From VXYL01 sp965243095 (GTDB taxonomy: Bacteria; Pseudomonadota; Gammaproteobacteria; Pseudomonadales; Azotimanducaceae): DNA of 64,000 bases. Below the pieces are notes generated by a model. The model had not been told where the DNA came from. It worked only from the letters and a program-made list of their open reading frames with translations, and did not search any database. Made by a program: the position numbers and the translations under genes. Shown in pieces: positions 37,118-46,206 of this stretch (positions are counted from its first letter, which is position 1; each line of letters begins with the position of its first letter). The DNA lies in the NCBI GenBank assembly GCA_965243095.1, contig OZ251530.1, positions 682,001 to 746,000 on the forward strand, written 5' to 3'.

Positions 37118-38299
37118 TCAAGCCAAGCCGCGCAGCCAAGCAGCGATGGCGGTGCCGATGGCGTCCGGGGAATCCTCCTGTACGAAGTGGGAGCCGGGGA
37201 CGGTGATTTCCGTCAGGTTGCGCCAGCGGCGGCAGCGCTCGCGCATCGCGCCGGTGAGGATGGCACCGGGCTCGGCGTTCACGAACAGCTTGGGCACGGC
37301 GCAGGCCTGCAGCCAGTCGGCGTAGGAGGCGACGATGGCGGCGACGTCCGCCGGCTCGCCGGCGATGGGTATCTGGCGCGGCCAGGTGAGCGTGGGGCGG
37401 CGGGCCTCGCCCGGTTCCAGATAGGGGCGGCGGTAGGCGTTCGTCTCCGCATCGCCCAGCCGCCGCAGCACCGAGCGCGGCAGCACCTGCTCGACGAAGG
37501 CGTTGCCCTCCAGGATCAGCGCTTCGCCCTGCGGCGAGCGGAACGCTTGGAAGGTGCCGCGCACCGCTTCCGGCCAGGCCTCCCAGCCCGGGAAGGGCGC
37601 CACGATGGCTTCCATGAAGGCGATGCCGCGCACCGCTTGGCGATGCCGGTTCGCCCAATCGAAGCCCAGCGCCGAACCCCAGTCGTGAACCACGAAGGTG
37701 ACGTTGCCGCTGACGCCCAATTGCGCGAGCAGGGCGTCCAGGTACTCGCGGTGTTCCACGAAGCGGTAGCTGTTCGCGCCCGAATCCGCGAGCTTCTCCG
37801 AATCGCCCATGCCGATGAGGTCCGGCGCGACGCAGCGCCCCACGCCTTCGAGATGCGGCATGACGTTGCGCCACAGGTACGACGACGTGGGGTTGCCGTG
37901 CAGGAACACGATGGGGTCGCCCGCCCCGGCCTCCACATACGCCATGCGCTTGCCGAGCACGTTGGCGTGGCGCTTCGGATAGCGTTCGAGACCCGACACC
38001 TCCACGTCCGGCCCCAGGCCCGGCAGGAACATCGCGTCCGCGCCCGGCGCGTGCTCCAAGCGGATGGGGACGATTTCCCGATAGGCACCCGATTCCCACC
38101 ACGCCCGCGCCGCGTCCAAGGAGGGGAAGCGGATGATGACGTTGTGGTTGCGCGGTTCCGCCCCGTCCGCCCGCTCGCCCGGCCCGGCGGCCAGCACCCA
38201 GCCTTTGTGGGGTTTGATGGTGCGCATCACGCCGCGCTCGTACTCGCGGAAGGCGTCGCGGTCGCGCACGTCGAGGTGGGCGATGAGGTAGGTGGTCAT
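37118..38299 (-). CDS. Haloalkane dehalogenase with N-terminal DUF1330 domain
   Basis: A 393-residue fusion. Residues 1-95 are a ferredoxin-like DUF1330 domain (TYLIAHLDVRDRDAFREY, then NVIIRFPSLDAARAWWES). Residues 105-393 are an alpha/beta hydrolase of the haloalkane dehalogenase group. HGNPTSS (134-140) gives the oxyanion and halide Asn, the nucleophile Asp206 and halide Trp207 lie in VHDWG, and the acid Glu230 (FMEAI) and base His371 (GSHFVQED) are present. The set is complete, so hydrolysis of a carbon-halogen bond is plausible. The DUF1330 fusion is unusual, and what it does is unclear. The start is ATG at 38299. Confidence 0.88.
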   Translation of the reverse strand: MTTYLIAHLDVRDRDAFREYERGVMRTIKPHKGWVLAAGPGERADGAEPRNHNVIIRFPSLDAARAWWESGAYREIVPIRLEHAPGADAMFLPGLGPDVEVSGLERYPKRHANVLGKRMAYVEAGAGDPIVFLHGNPTSSYLWRNVMPHLEGVGRCVAPDLIGMGDSEKLADSGANSYRFVEHREYLDALLAQLGVSGNVTFVVHDWGSALGFDWANRHRQAVRGIAFMEAIVAPFPGWEAWPEAVRGTFQAFRSPQGEALILEGNAFVEQVLPRSVLRRLGDAETNAYRRPYLEPGEARRPTLTWPRQIPIAGEPADVAAIVASYADWLQACAVPKLFVNAEPGAILTGAMRERCRRWRNLTEITVPGSHFVQEDSPDAIGTAIAAWLRGLA

Positions 38300-38492
38300 G
38301 GAGTGGCTCCGGTGGGCGGGGAGGTGGGATGGTGCAGCAAGTGTACTTGTGGGTCACGGGCGGGGCGGACGAAGGTCGGAGTGCTGCGACTACCGTGTAG
38401 AATCGGGCGCGGTAAACACAAGGGTTGTGGTGCGCCCACGGACCGGGCACATCCAGCGCAAAGGCGGGCCCGCGGGGGAGGGAATAGTGCAG

Positions 38493-39689
38493 ATGCCTTC
38501 GTCTCGGAGCGGCGAACAGACCGCCAAGCGGCGCGACTTGGCGTTGCTGGCAAGACTTGCGGACGAAAACCCACAACTCAAAGGCGAACTTCAACGGCTC
38601 AACACGGGTTTGCGAGCGGGCGTTGGTGGGGCTGGGCGTGGCACCGCAGACGCCAAGGCCCTCCAAGGGATGCCGTTTCTGGACAACGATGCTTGGAAGG
38701 CAAGCGAGCGGGAGAGCAGGGGCGGACTGTTTGCGCTGCCGCCCAATTTGCCCGAATTCGAGGCAGAGACGGCGACATGGCCGCGCCAAGCCGCGCATTT
38801 TCGCGCCCCCTTGGTGATGGTCAAAGAGAGTCTGTCGATGAACCCGCGGCCGGTGGTCCTGATGGCCGACAGCCACGTCGTGTACTCCGACGCGTTCCAC
38901 GGCATTGCTTTTGCGAAGGCACACGACGAGGCGGGGATGGTTCTGGCCACGGCGCTGCAGTCCGCACTAGCCGCGTGGTTCCTACTAATGACGTCCGCCA
39001 CAATCGGTACGCGGACACAGCGGGTCAAAATACGGGACTTGGAGGCGTTTCCCACACCTGATCTCGTCGCGGGCCCCAAAACCGAACAAGGCCGCCGTGT
39101 GATCGCCAGTGTGCGCCGATTGCGCCGACGCAAGGCGATTGGCGAAGCCGACCGATTGGCGCTAGACGAGGCGCTTTTCGACCTCTATGAACTGCGACAG
39201 CAAGAGCGGATCGTGGTGCGCGACGGCCTTACCCGCACAAGGTGGCGGTGGGACGAGGGGCGCGTTGAATCCGTTCAAGCTGTTTCGACAGGCTACCTCG
39301 GCGACTACGCAAGTGCCTTCCTCAACGTCATGGACGACTGGCTGAAAGCCGCCGGAACGCGCCGTATGCGGGCCGAAGTCTTCAATCTGCCGGCCGGCGC
39401 TCCTCTCGGAGTCGTTCGCTTCGTCCTAGAGAACGGGGCTACACCATCGCCACCACCGGAACTCGTGACACCGGCAGGCAACCTTCAAGAGTTGCTAGAA
39501 AGCCTAGGCCGCCGACTGCGCGTTCGCCTGCGCGACTTGCTTTACCGCCAACGCAAACTTCGAGTGCATGGAAGCAACGAAGTGGTGATCATCAAGCCAA
39601 ACGCACGCCGTCACTGGATGCGCGTTTGTGCCTTGGAGGATGCGGATACCGTGGTTGTAGAGAGTTGGACAGGCCGCGCCGCGCCTTGA
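38493..39689 (+). CDS. C-terminal part of an N6-adenine DNA methylase (specificity region), probably truncated
   Basis: A 398-residue protein that resembles only the C-terminal target-recognition part of large Eco57I/type IIG-like methylases: HFRAPLVMVKESLSMNPRPVVLMADS, FAKAHDEAGMVLATALQSALAAWF and the segment ending RVKIRDLEAFPTP. No SAM-binding or NPPY motif is present. A ribosome site, GGGGGAGGG, lies about 10 bases before GTG 38487 and ATG 38493, so it may still be expressed. It may be a remnant of a larger gene or a separate specificity subunit. The 190 bases upstream show no missing methylase domain. Confidence 0.5.
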   Translation: MPSSRSGEQTAKRRDLALLARLADENPQLKGELQRLNTGLRAGVGGAGRGTADAKALQGMPFLDNDAWKASERESRGGLFALPPNLPEFEAETATWPRQAAHFRAPLVMVKESLSMNPRPVVLMADSHVVYSDAFHGIAFAKAHDEAGMVLATALQSALAAWFLLMTSATIGTRTQRVKIRDLEAFPTPDLVAGPKTEQGRRVIASVRRLRRRKAIGEADRLALDEALFDLYELRQQERIVVRDGLTRTRWRWDEGRVESVQAVSTGYLGDYASAFLNVMDDWLKAAGTRRMRAEVFNLPAGAPLGVVRFVLENGATPSPPPELVTPAGNLQELLESLGRRLRVRLRDLLYRQRKLRVHGSNEVVIIKPNARRHWMRVCALEDADTVVVESWTGRAAP

Positions 39690-39778
39690 CCTCCGCGGCA
39701 CCGATCTTGCTACGATGAACCAATGACGAGCGTCCAAGTTGTGGCCTGTGGGCCTGACGGTCTCGAGGAGCGAGCGGA

Positions 39779-39915
39779 TGGCTATCGGGGGTTTGCTGTC
39801 CAGCCTCGCGGGGCGCGAAGGCGAGTTCGACTTGCTCGATGCCGCGGCGCGAGGGCCGCAACACGGCAAGGCCGGTCACACCTTCGTCATCCACGGCGTC
39901 CCCGGCGCGGAGGTG
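39779..39915 (+). pseudogene. Remnant of the paralogous AAA+ ATPase family
   Basis: The translation AGREGEFDLLDAAARGPQHG, then FVIHGVPGA, matches residues of the ATPase at 54789 (AGRDQEFELLDSAVYGAQHG, then VVVQGIPGAGKT). Similarity stops inside the P-loop, before the essential Lys, and unrelated sequence follows. It is a truncated fourth member of the family and cannot be active. Confidence 0.75.
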
Positions 39916-40020
39916 TCGGTGCGTCTGGTGGTTGGCGGCACGAATCGGGCAGTACGCTGGTCAAGCAGCGGGAAAATCTGGACCGCTCCGAGCACGCGAA
40001 AGTGTGCTAGAGTGGCGGGC

Positions 40021-40280
40021 ATGGTGCTCAAAGACAACCAGTTCCTCAAAGGGTTCTTCAACGTCGCGTCCAACCGGCCCCTCAAGCTGGAGGACGAGCG
40101 CTACGTCTCGCTCTACGACGGAGCATTGGCGGATGCGGACCCAGTGCAGCAGGTTGCCCAAGCTGTCGAGTGGACCCTGCCGGTGCCGGAGCGCACCGTG
40201 GCAGCCGCCATCGGTGCGAGGGGCCGAGTTCCTGCCCATCCCCCACGACGATGCGCCTCGCCTTGCCGCCACCGATTGAT
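40021..40280 (+). pseudogene. Remnant of a different P-loop ATPase gene
   Basis: From an ATG at 40021 the frame reads MVLKDNQFLKGFFNVASNRP and then YVSLYDGALADADPVQQVAQAVEW. This N-terminal pattern is known from P-loop ATPases in which a GxRGSGKS motif soon follows. Here the P-loop is absent, and the frame ends in low-complexity sequence with a shifted continuation (FLPIPHDDAPRLAATD) in another frame. I read it as a decayed 5' fragment. A TAGAGT hexamer lies just upstream and may be a relic promoter. Confidence 0.5.
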
Positions 40281-40289
40281 GGGCAACCC

Positions 40290-41648
40290 ATGAAGTTCCG
40301 TTTCGAACACATCGGCCCCATAGATGTCGCCGACTTGGAGCTCGGCGATCTGACGATCATTGCCGGGCGCAACAACACCGGCAAGACCTATCTGGTGTAC
40401 ACGATATACGGATTCCTCCGGACATGGGCGTGGGGTTGGCACCGTCCGTTGGCCGATAGCGTCCTTCGTCAGTTTGGCGACTTTCTGAGGTCCCAAGTCG
40501 GCGACCGGCTTGAGGTGGACCGGAGTGATATCCGTCGTTTTCGCCATCGCACTATCGAACAGGCGGCGTCAAGGTTCTCGGAGAGGGGTATTTCCCAGAT
40601 ATTCAGATCTCCACGGACCACTTTTGCCGACGCTCGTTTGTCGGTAGAACCGGGCGCTGACTTGCCATCTGAGCGCAGGCGCTTTTCTTTCTCTAATGCT
40701 GATGAGTGCCGTGTGACCACGGAATACGGCGAAGATACCATCGAGCTCACGCTGGTCTCGCGGGGTAGCGATGCTGTTCGCCGAGCCTCGGCCGCCGCCT
40801 TGGCAATGAAAGTCGCGCTGCCCGACGTTCCAAAGCCGTTCGTTCTATCGGCGGAGCGGTTCGGAGTAGCGCTCTTCTACAAGGAGCTGGACTTCACCAA
40901 AAGCCGTCTCGTTGAACTGCTCCAAGAGATCGACGATCAACAGTTCCGTTCCCGTCGCTCTCCCTTATTGGTCGTGGACCGTGTCGCTAGTCGCTATGCC
41001 ATGCCTGTAAAAGACAACGTCGACTTCACCAGGAACATAGAGAATATCCTCCATCGGGAGAGCGACTTTTTCCACGATAAACTACACGATCAAGTAAAGG
41101 ACCTGATGAGCGGGTACTATACGAGCGCGGATGGCGTTATACGCTTCAAGTCGAAGGCGCGAAAGCGCCGCGCCTTCGACATCCCGCTGCACATTGCTTC
41201 ATCCTCGGCGCGGGGCCTTTCCGACCTTTACTTCTACCTGCGCCATGTGGCATCCCGCAACGACATTCTTTTCATCGATGAACCAGAGACGCACTTGGAC
41301 ACGGCCAACCAAATCCAATTCGCGCATGTGATCGCCCGGATGGTAGCGGCGGGTCTCAAAGTGCTCGTGTCCACCCACAGCGACTATCTGATCAAGGAGA
41401 TCAATAACCTCGTCATGCTGGATCATCTCCAACAAAACGGCGGTTGCCCAAACCGGAAGAAGCTGAACTACGGTGCGGATCAGGGTATTGACGGCCGGCG
41501 CATTCGTGCCTACGTCGCAGAGAAGAATACGCTCACACGTTGTGCTGTCGACCGCTATGGCATCGACGCACCGGTGTTCGACGAAACGATAGATGGAATC
41601 AACCGCGTGTCGACGGAACTTACTGCGGCGGTTACTGACACGGAATAG
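40290..41648 (+). CDS. AAA_15/OLD-like ABC-type ATPase, candidate defence component
   Basis: A 452-residue ATPase. Walker A GRNNTGKT lies at residues 26-33 right after the start, as in AAA_15/AAA_21 proteins. The coiled-coil middle is replaced by a 200-residue insert. Walker B ILFIDEPETHLD (about 325-336) and the H-loop LVSTHSDYLIKEI follow. This SMC/Rad50-like architecture occurs in PARIS (AriA), Septu (PtuA), OLD and other phage-defence systems. Base composition is visibly less G+C-rich than its neighbours, a sign of transfer. The downstream gene starts directly after its stop, so they form a two-gene unit. The ATG at 40290 is chosen for fit to the family; an ATG at 40251 is possible. Confidence 0.8.
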   Translation: MKFRFEHIGPIDVADLELGDLTIIAGRNNTGKTYLVYTIYGFLRTWAWGWHRPLADSVLRQFGDFLRSQVGDRLEVDRSDIRRFRHRTIEQAASRFSERGISQIFRSPRTTFADARLSVEPGADLPSERRRFSFSNADECRVTTEYGEDTIELTLVSRGSDAVRRASAAALAMKVALPDVPKPFVLSAERFGVALFYKELDFTKSRLVELLQEIDDQQFRSRRSPLLVVDRVASRYAMPVKDNVDFTRNIENILHRESDFFHDKLHDQVKDLMSGYYTSADGVIRFKSKARKRRAFDIPLHIASSSARGLSDLYFYLRHVASRNDILFIDEPETHLDTANQIQFAHVIARMVAAGLKVLVSTHSDYLIKEINNLVMLDHLQQNGGCPNRKKLNYGADQGIDGRRIRAYVAEKNTLTRCAVDRYGIDAPVFDETIDGINRVSTELTAAVTDTE

Positions 41649-41660
41649 TTGGAGGATCTG

Positions 41661-42218
41661 TTGGGAGAGCTCAAAGAATGCCTGCGGTCTATCCTTCGAG
41701 AAGCGGCGGTTGCGACGGTCCCCAATTCCGAGGGATTGGTTACGTTACGTGAACCAAGGGAGAACGGCAGATCGCCGATGCAGGTGCGGATAACGCAGGT
41801 GCCGGCGACGGCGGCCGTGGTTAGCTTGGGCAGGGCGAGCCAACACCCGATCTTACGCGAATCGCCGGGGCAGTCCTGGCTCAAAATCTGCGACTACCTG
41901 TTGATCGAAGAAGCCGTAGATGGCTGCAAGATCATTTTGGTGGAACTCAAGAGCTCGCTCCAAAAGCGCTCCGAGGGCCTAGAGCAACTACGCCGGTCGT
42001 TGCCCGTTGCCAAGTATCTGTTGAGCGTCTGTGAGGTCGAGCTGCAACGCTGTTGGCCCGGCCAATACAACTACGCGCTGATCGCTGAGAAGCGTACAAA
42101 CCGCTTCGACAAGCAACGGGTCCGACCCCATGCCTATGCCGAAAGGGAAGACTACGAGGGCATTGCGGTGTCCGTTAGAGTCGGTACGCAATTCGAGTTC
42201 GCCGCTTTGGCGGCTTGA
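41661..42218 (+). CDS. PD-(D/E)XK-like small protein, partner of AAA_15 ATPase
   Basis: A 185-residue protein with a candidate nuclease core: CDYLLIEEAVDGCKIILVELKS, giving Asp78, Glu95 and Lys97 in the D-(x)n-E-x-K pattern. A basic C-terminal half follows (YALIAEKRTNRFDKQRVRPH). It is not DUF4435, HNH or TOPRIM by eye, so it does not match AriB or PtuB. TTG at 41661 has GGAGG at proper spacing; a TTG at 41649 abuts the ATPase stop. Function is inferred as the effector nuclease of a two-gene system. Confidence 0.6.
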   Translation: MGELKECLRSILREAAVATVPNSEGLVTLREPRENGRSPMQVRITQVPATAAVVSLGRASQHPILRESPGQSWLKICDYLLIEEAVDGCKIILVELKSSLQKRSEGLEQLRRSLPVAKYLLSVCEVELQRCWPGQYNYALIAEKRTNRFDKQRVRPHAYAEREDYEGIAVSVRVGTQFEFAALAA

Positions 42219-42234
42219 GGAGCTACGCGGGCCA

Positions 42235-42876
42235 CTATGGCGCTGCCGTCAACAGGCGCGGGAGGTCTTTGATGCGGCATTCCGTTGCGCCGATTACTGC
42301 TAGGCGCGGGTTGGGGGTGGTGAGCGAGAAGACGGAAGTGCCACGCGCTAGGGCGTCTTCGCACAGGCGTTCCACCTTGCCGCCCGGGGTGGCGTGGGGA
42401 ACGAGCAGGCAGGTGGCCAAGTCTACCACCAAGGCGTTGCGTGTGGCGGCAGTTTGCTGAGTGGGGCGGCGTACCTTGTCGTTGAAGCAGGACAGCAGGA
42501 GGAGGCGGCCGGTTTCGAGTGGGGTTCGCCATGCGGCGGGTAGGCGCATTTGGGCGATGCCGCGGGCGGGGCAGATGATGACGGGGGCGGTGCCGCGGAG
42601 GATGAAGGTTAGGAACTCTTGTTCCATTGGCGACTGGAAGCCGCCGATGAAGGTGAGGTCGGAATCCCGCAGGGCGAGGGCTAGGTCGTAGGTGTTTAGG
42701 ATGGCGTCGCCCGGGGAGGATTGGGAGCAGAAGAAGCCGATTAGCCGGTTGGCCAGCAGGTCTGCGTTGCCGCGGACGGTGAGGGCGAAGGTGGGATCGG
42801 CGGCGGCGCGTTGGCGCAGGGCGGGTGGCAGGCAGGAGGGAGCAAGGGGCCGCGAAGGCGGGAGGGTGGTTGCCAT
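42235..42876 (-). CDS. Stand-alone DprA/SMF-like (SLOG fold) protein
   Basis: A 213-residue protein. The core GNADLLANRLIGFFCSQSSP, AILNTYDLALALRDSDLTFI and GGFQSPMEQEFL (about residues 36-90) is the Rossmann-like DprA/SMF fold, which binds DNA or nucleotide. True DprA has extra N- and C-terminal domains that are missing here. It is the last gene of an operon with the Eco57I methylase (13 bases upstream) and the PLD-SNF2 helicase. SLOG-family proteins are known as nucleotide sensors in conflict systems, so a sensor or accessory role in the restriction operon is inferred. Confidence 0.75.
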   Translation of the reverse strand: MATTLPPSRPLAPSCLPPALRQRAAADPTFALTVRGNADLLANRLIGFFCSQSSPGDAILNTYDLALALRDSDLTFIGGFQSPMEQEFLTFILRGTAPVIICPARGIAQMRLPAAWRTPLETGRLLLLSCFNDKVRRPTQQTAATRNALVVDLATCLLVPHATPGGKVERLCEDALARGTSVFSLTTPNPRLAVIGATECRIKDLPRLLTAAP

Positions 42877-42889
42877 CGGCGGTGGGCAC

Positions 42890-45800
42890 CTAAAGCTCCG
42901 TACCCATTCGGTATTTGATGTCGTAGTTGATGATGAAGTCCAACTCCTGTGCTGTGAAGCCGTAGTGGGCAGCGAGCGCCGTGTCGATCTGGTCAATGAT
43001 CGGCTTCGACTTGGAGACCTTGAATGACTGAGTCTCCGTGCGGCCCGTTTTCTTTTGGTGCCGCACGAGCATCTCGCTGTTTCGCTTCAGGTCGTTGATG
43101 TACTTCCTGCTTAGGCGAGCAATGTTCCGGTCTTCCAATGCGGAAGGGGGCACCGGAAAGAGCTGCCAGTCGATGGGGTTGAGATGGCGCAAGTTGGAAG
43201 TGACCGTGTACCACCACCAAAACAGGTTGCTGCTCAAGGTGGCTATCGCCATCGGGCGCGTACTGTGCCGCAGCACTGCGAACTCCGTCTCTCGAGAGGA
43301 CTTGCCCGGCACGCCGTTTAGGACGAAGTCTGGCGCGAAGTCCGTGAACACCTTCCAATAGAGGCCACCGTCCGTTCGATAGTAGATGGTGGTCCCAGGA
43401 TTGGACACCGCGGCCCTGCTCTGCGCCGCAAACTCCTGCATAGGTTTCCCGGCGGATTGGACCTTCCGCAGCATTGACGCTTCAAGGCCGTCACTCAGCT
43501 TCGGCACCCAGAAACTGCCTCGTTCCCTGCCGCATCGCACATGCCTCACGGCCGGCATCAAGTGGTCTCTGTCGTCCGAGTTCCACTTCATGTAGCCAGT
43601 CGTGAACGTCTCCCCGTCGTCGCGGGGATTTGCCGTGACGAATATCGACAACGCCCTGTTGACGGTATCGAACAGCTTGCCCGGCCGCCATGCGAAGTTC
43701 GAGTACCAGCAGTCGCGGCCAGCCTCAAGCGATTGCTGCAAAGATCGCATTCGCTGCGTGGAGACCAGCGACATCGGCACGATCATGCTCATGTTGGCGG
43801 TGCCGCCGAGCGCGAGGCTGCGCTCCAAGCACATGGCGTGGACCGGCGTGCCGTCGGCGGCGCGAAAGCTCGGTTGGTAGGGCACCTCCTTCGCTTCCAG
43901 ATAGGGCGGATTGCCGATGATGACGTCGAAGCCGCCCTGCTGGATGATCCCGTAGAATTCGATGAACCAGTGGAAGGGTTGATGGCTGAGCAGCCACTTG
44001 CGGTATTCGCCCGCACGGTTGGTTCGAACGCCGCTGTCTTCGGCCAAGTATCCGTCGAGTTCCGTGCGAAGATCGTCGAGGCGTTGGCGAAGCGTGGTCT
44101 TTGCCGCCGCGAATTCGCTGGCATCAAGACTCGTCCTGTGCTGCATCGCTTGGAATTGACGGAAGGCGCGGTCGGCGATCTCCGCGCGCTCTTGGACTTG
44201 CGGAAGGTTCGCCTGCTTCAAGACGTCCGATTTGAGTGTTTCCTTGACCTCGTCCATCGACGTGAAGCCGACCAGCGTGTTGCCCGGGCGCACGTTGAAA
44301 TCGACGTCCGGCAGGGGTTCGATCTGGTCGTAGGTCTCCAGTTGGGCGACCAGCTTCAGGAACAGGCGGAGTTTGCAGATCTCCACCGCCTCTTCCATGA
44401 TGTCCACGCCGTAGAGGTTGTTGATGACGATGGACTTGAGCACGAAGTAGCGCTCGCTGGGGTGCTGCTCGATCTCCTTGAGCACCCGGCGGAAGTCGCT
44501 CATCTTCTCGGGGCGGTGCTTGCGCTGGGAGTTCTCCAAGTCGTCCAGCAGGCCCCGCATCGCGTCCAAGCAGGCGTTGTAGAGCGGCTCCAAGACGTTC
44601 AGGGCGGCGAACAGGAAGGCACCCGAACCCACGGTGGGGTCGAGGATGGAGATGTTGGCGATGGCCTTCCAGAAGGCGCGCACAAGCTCCGGCCCCTCGG
44701 CCCAGCGGATGGCGTCGCGGGCGAACGCCTCGATGTCCAGGTTGTAGGTGACGAGATCGTTGATGGATGCGATCTCTCCGGCCAGCAGCTTGTCGCGCAC
44801 TTCGTCGTGGCGTTGGCGTCGGGCGATGTGTTCGCGCCATGTCTCCGTGGGCAGCGCGTACTCCGGTGGCGCCGGCGTGTTCCAATCGCCGCGGTTTGGC
44901 ACGTCCTTGACGCCGGCGGCGATCGCCTTCGGCAGCGGGCGCGGCTTGCCGAGCTCGCCATCCTCGTCGGCATGCATGTCCATGGTGATGCCGTGGCGCA
45001 CCGAGGCGTAGAAGTAGCGGTCGGGGTCTTCAGCGAGCAGCTGCCAAACGCCTCGCCCCGGCTTGAAGGCGATGGCGCAGTCCTTCTTCGCTTGATCGAA
45101 CAGGCGCGGGACGATGGTGTTGCGGCTGATGTAGCCGGTGATGTCCTCCTTGGTGTAGTAGGCACCCATCTGCTTCTGGTTCACGTACTTCTCGAAGATG
45201 TAGCCGAGCACGTCCGGGTTGATCTCGTTGTCGTCGCGCAGCGGGCGGTCGTCGAGGTGCCACTGGTAGGCGTCGAAGAAGTCGAAGATCCGCTTGAAGG
45301 CACGGTCCGGGATGTCGATGTTGGGGTTGTCGCGCTCCAAGTCGTGAACGTCGAACAGGCCGCCGTTGAGGTAGGGGATGCGGCCGAGGAGTTTCGTCAG
45401 CGCCGCATCGCGGGCGGCTTCGGGCTGCCCCAAGCCTTCGTGGAACAGCCGGCGCAGGAACAGGCGGTAGAAGCTGTGGAACTTGCCGCTGCCTTTGATC
45501 TTGGCCACGGCGGCTAGGCGGTTGCGGAGATAGTCCGGGTCGTTGTCGAGGAAGCTGCGCTTCTGGATGAAGTAGATGAACATCATGCGGTTCAGCATCA
45601 GCGATGCGTACCACTCGCGGCTGGCCACGTCCCTGATGCCCTTGATGAAGCCAAGGAACGCGTTATGCTCCTTCTTGAACCGGTCGTAGAAGCGCTTGGT
45701 CACCTTTTCCACGTCAAAGGCTCTGGCGGCCCCATAGGTGACGTCGAGGATGGAGAGGCGCTCTTCTTCTTCGAGCGTGAAGCGCAGGTGTTCGAGCTTC

Positions 45801-46198
45801 TGCCTCAGCGCTTCGGCCCTCTGCCCTCGGCTGTAGGTGTGTTGGCGGTAGCGAGGCGGCCGGCCCAACTCGCGCTTCACCCATTGCCAGCACTGCAAGC
45901 TGTGGTTCGTCGTGGCGAAGACGATCAGGTGTTCGTGGGTGATCTTGGCGAGACGCCGCTCGATTTGCTGCCGGGTCGCATAGTCCGGCAGGCGCGTGCG
46001 GCCGCTGACGCACTGGTACGCCACGAAGCCGCGCTTGTGGGCGATGGCTTCGAGCGTGAACGTCCTGCCTCCGACGGCGACGGTGGTGTCGTTGCCGCCG
46101 ACATCCCAGCCGAGCTCCTCGATGAACAGCGTCCTCAGATCGAATCCATCCAGCAATCGCCGGATGGTGCGTCTGTCAAGGGGCGGCGACATCTCCAT
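42890..46198 (-). CDS. Eco57I-type N6-adenine DNA methylase, large
   Basis: A 1102-residue protein. The N-terminal 150 residues include a restriction-endonuclease-like region (TFTLEAIAHKRGFVAYQC, ending CWQWVKREL). A helical domain follows (WYASLMLNRMMFIYFIQKRS). The SAM-binding motif LDPTVGSGAF lies near residue 520 and the catalytic NPPY at 763-766, making it a gamma-class adenine methylase. The C-terminal region is the target-recognition domain. Eight bases separate it from the helicase gene upstream, so together they look like one restriction-modification unit. The ATG at 46198 is used. Confidence 0.88.
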   Translation of the reverse strand: MEMSPPLDRRTIRRLLDGFDLRTLFIEELGWDVGGNDTTVAVGGRTFTLEAIAHKRGFVAYQCVSGRTRLPDYATRQQIERRLAKITHEHLIVFATTNHSLQCWQWVKRELGRPPRYRQHTYSRGQRAEALRQKLEHLRFTLEEEERLSILDVTYGAARAFDVEKVTKRFYDRFKKEHNAFLGFIKGIRDVASREWYASLMLNRMMFIYFIQKRSFLDNDPDYLRNRLAAVAKIKGSGKFHSFYRLFLRRLFHEGLGQPEAARDAALTKLLGRIPYLNGGLFDVHDLERDNPNIDIPDRAFKRIFDFFDAYQWHLDDRPLRDDNEINPDVLGYIFEKYVNQKQMGAYYTKEDITGYISRNTIVPRLFDQAKKDCAIAFKPGRGVWQLLAEDPDRYFYASVRHGITMDMHADEDGELGKPRPLPKAIAAGVKDVPNRGDWNTPAPPEYALPTETWREHIARRQRHDEVRDKLLAGEIASINDLVTYNLDIEAFARDAIRWAEGPELVRAFWKAIANISILDPTVGSGAFLFAALNVLEPLYNACLDAMRGLLDDLENSQRKHRPEKMSDFRRVLKEIEQHPSERYFVLKSIVINNLYGVDIMEEAVEICKLRLFLKLVAQLETYDQIEPLPDVDFNVRPGNTLVGFTSMDEVKETLKSDVLKQANLPQVQERAEIADRAFRQFQAMQHRTSLDASEFAAAKTTLRQRLDDLRTELDGYLAEDSGVRTNRAGEYRKWLLSHQPFHWFIEFYGIIQQGGFDVIIGNPPYLEAKEVPYQPSFRAADGTPVHAMCLERSLALGGTANMSMIVPMSLVSTQRMRSLQQSLEAGRDCWYSNFAWRPGKLFDTVNRALSIFVTANPRDDGETFTTGYMKWNSDDRDHLMPAVRHVRCGRERGSFWVPKLSDGLEASMLRKVQSAGKPMQEFAAQSRAAVSNPGTTIYYRTDGGLYWKVFTDFAPDFVLNGVPGKSSRETEFAVLRHSTRPMAIATLSSNLFWWWYTVTSNLRHLNPIDWQLFPVPPSALEDRNIARLSRKYINDLKRNSEMLVRHQKKTGRTETQSFKVSKSKPIIDQIDTALAAHYGFTAQELDFIINYDIKYRMGTEL

Positions 46199-46206
46199 GT
46201 TCCCTG

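Noticed and set aside
43541..45517. 658-codon plus-strand frame inside the Eco57I methylase
   Set aside because: It is antisense to a convincing methylase with NPPY and SAM motifs.
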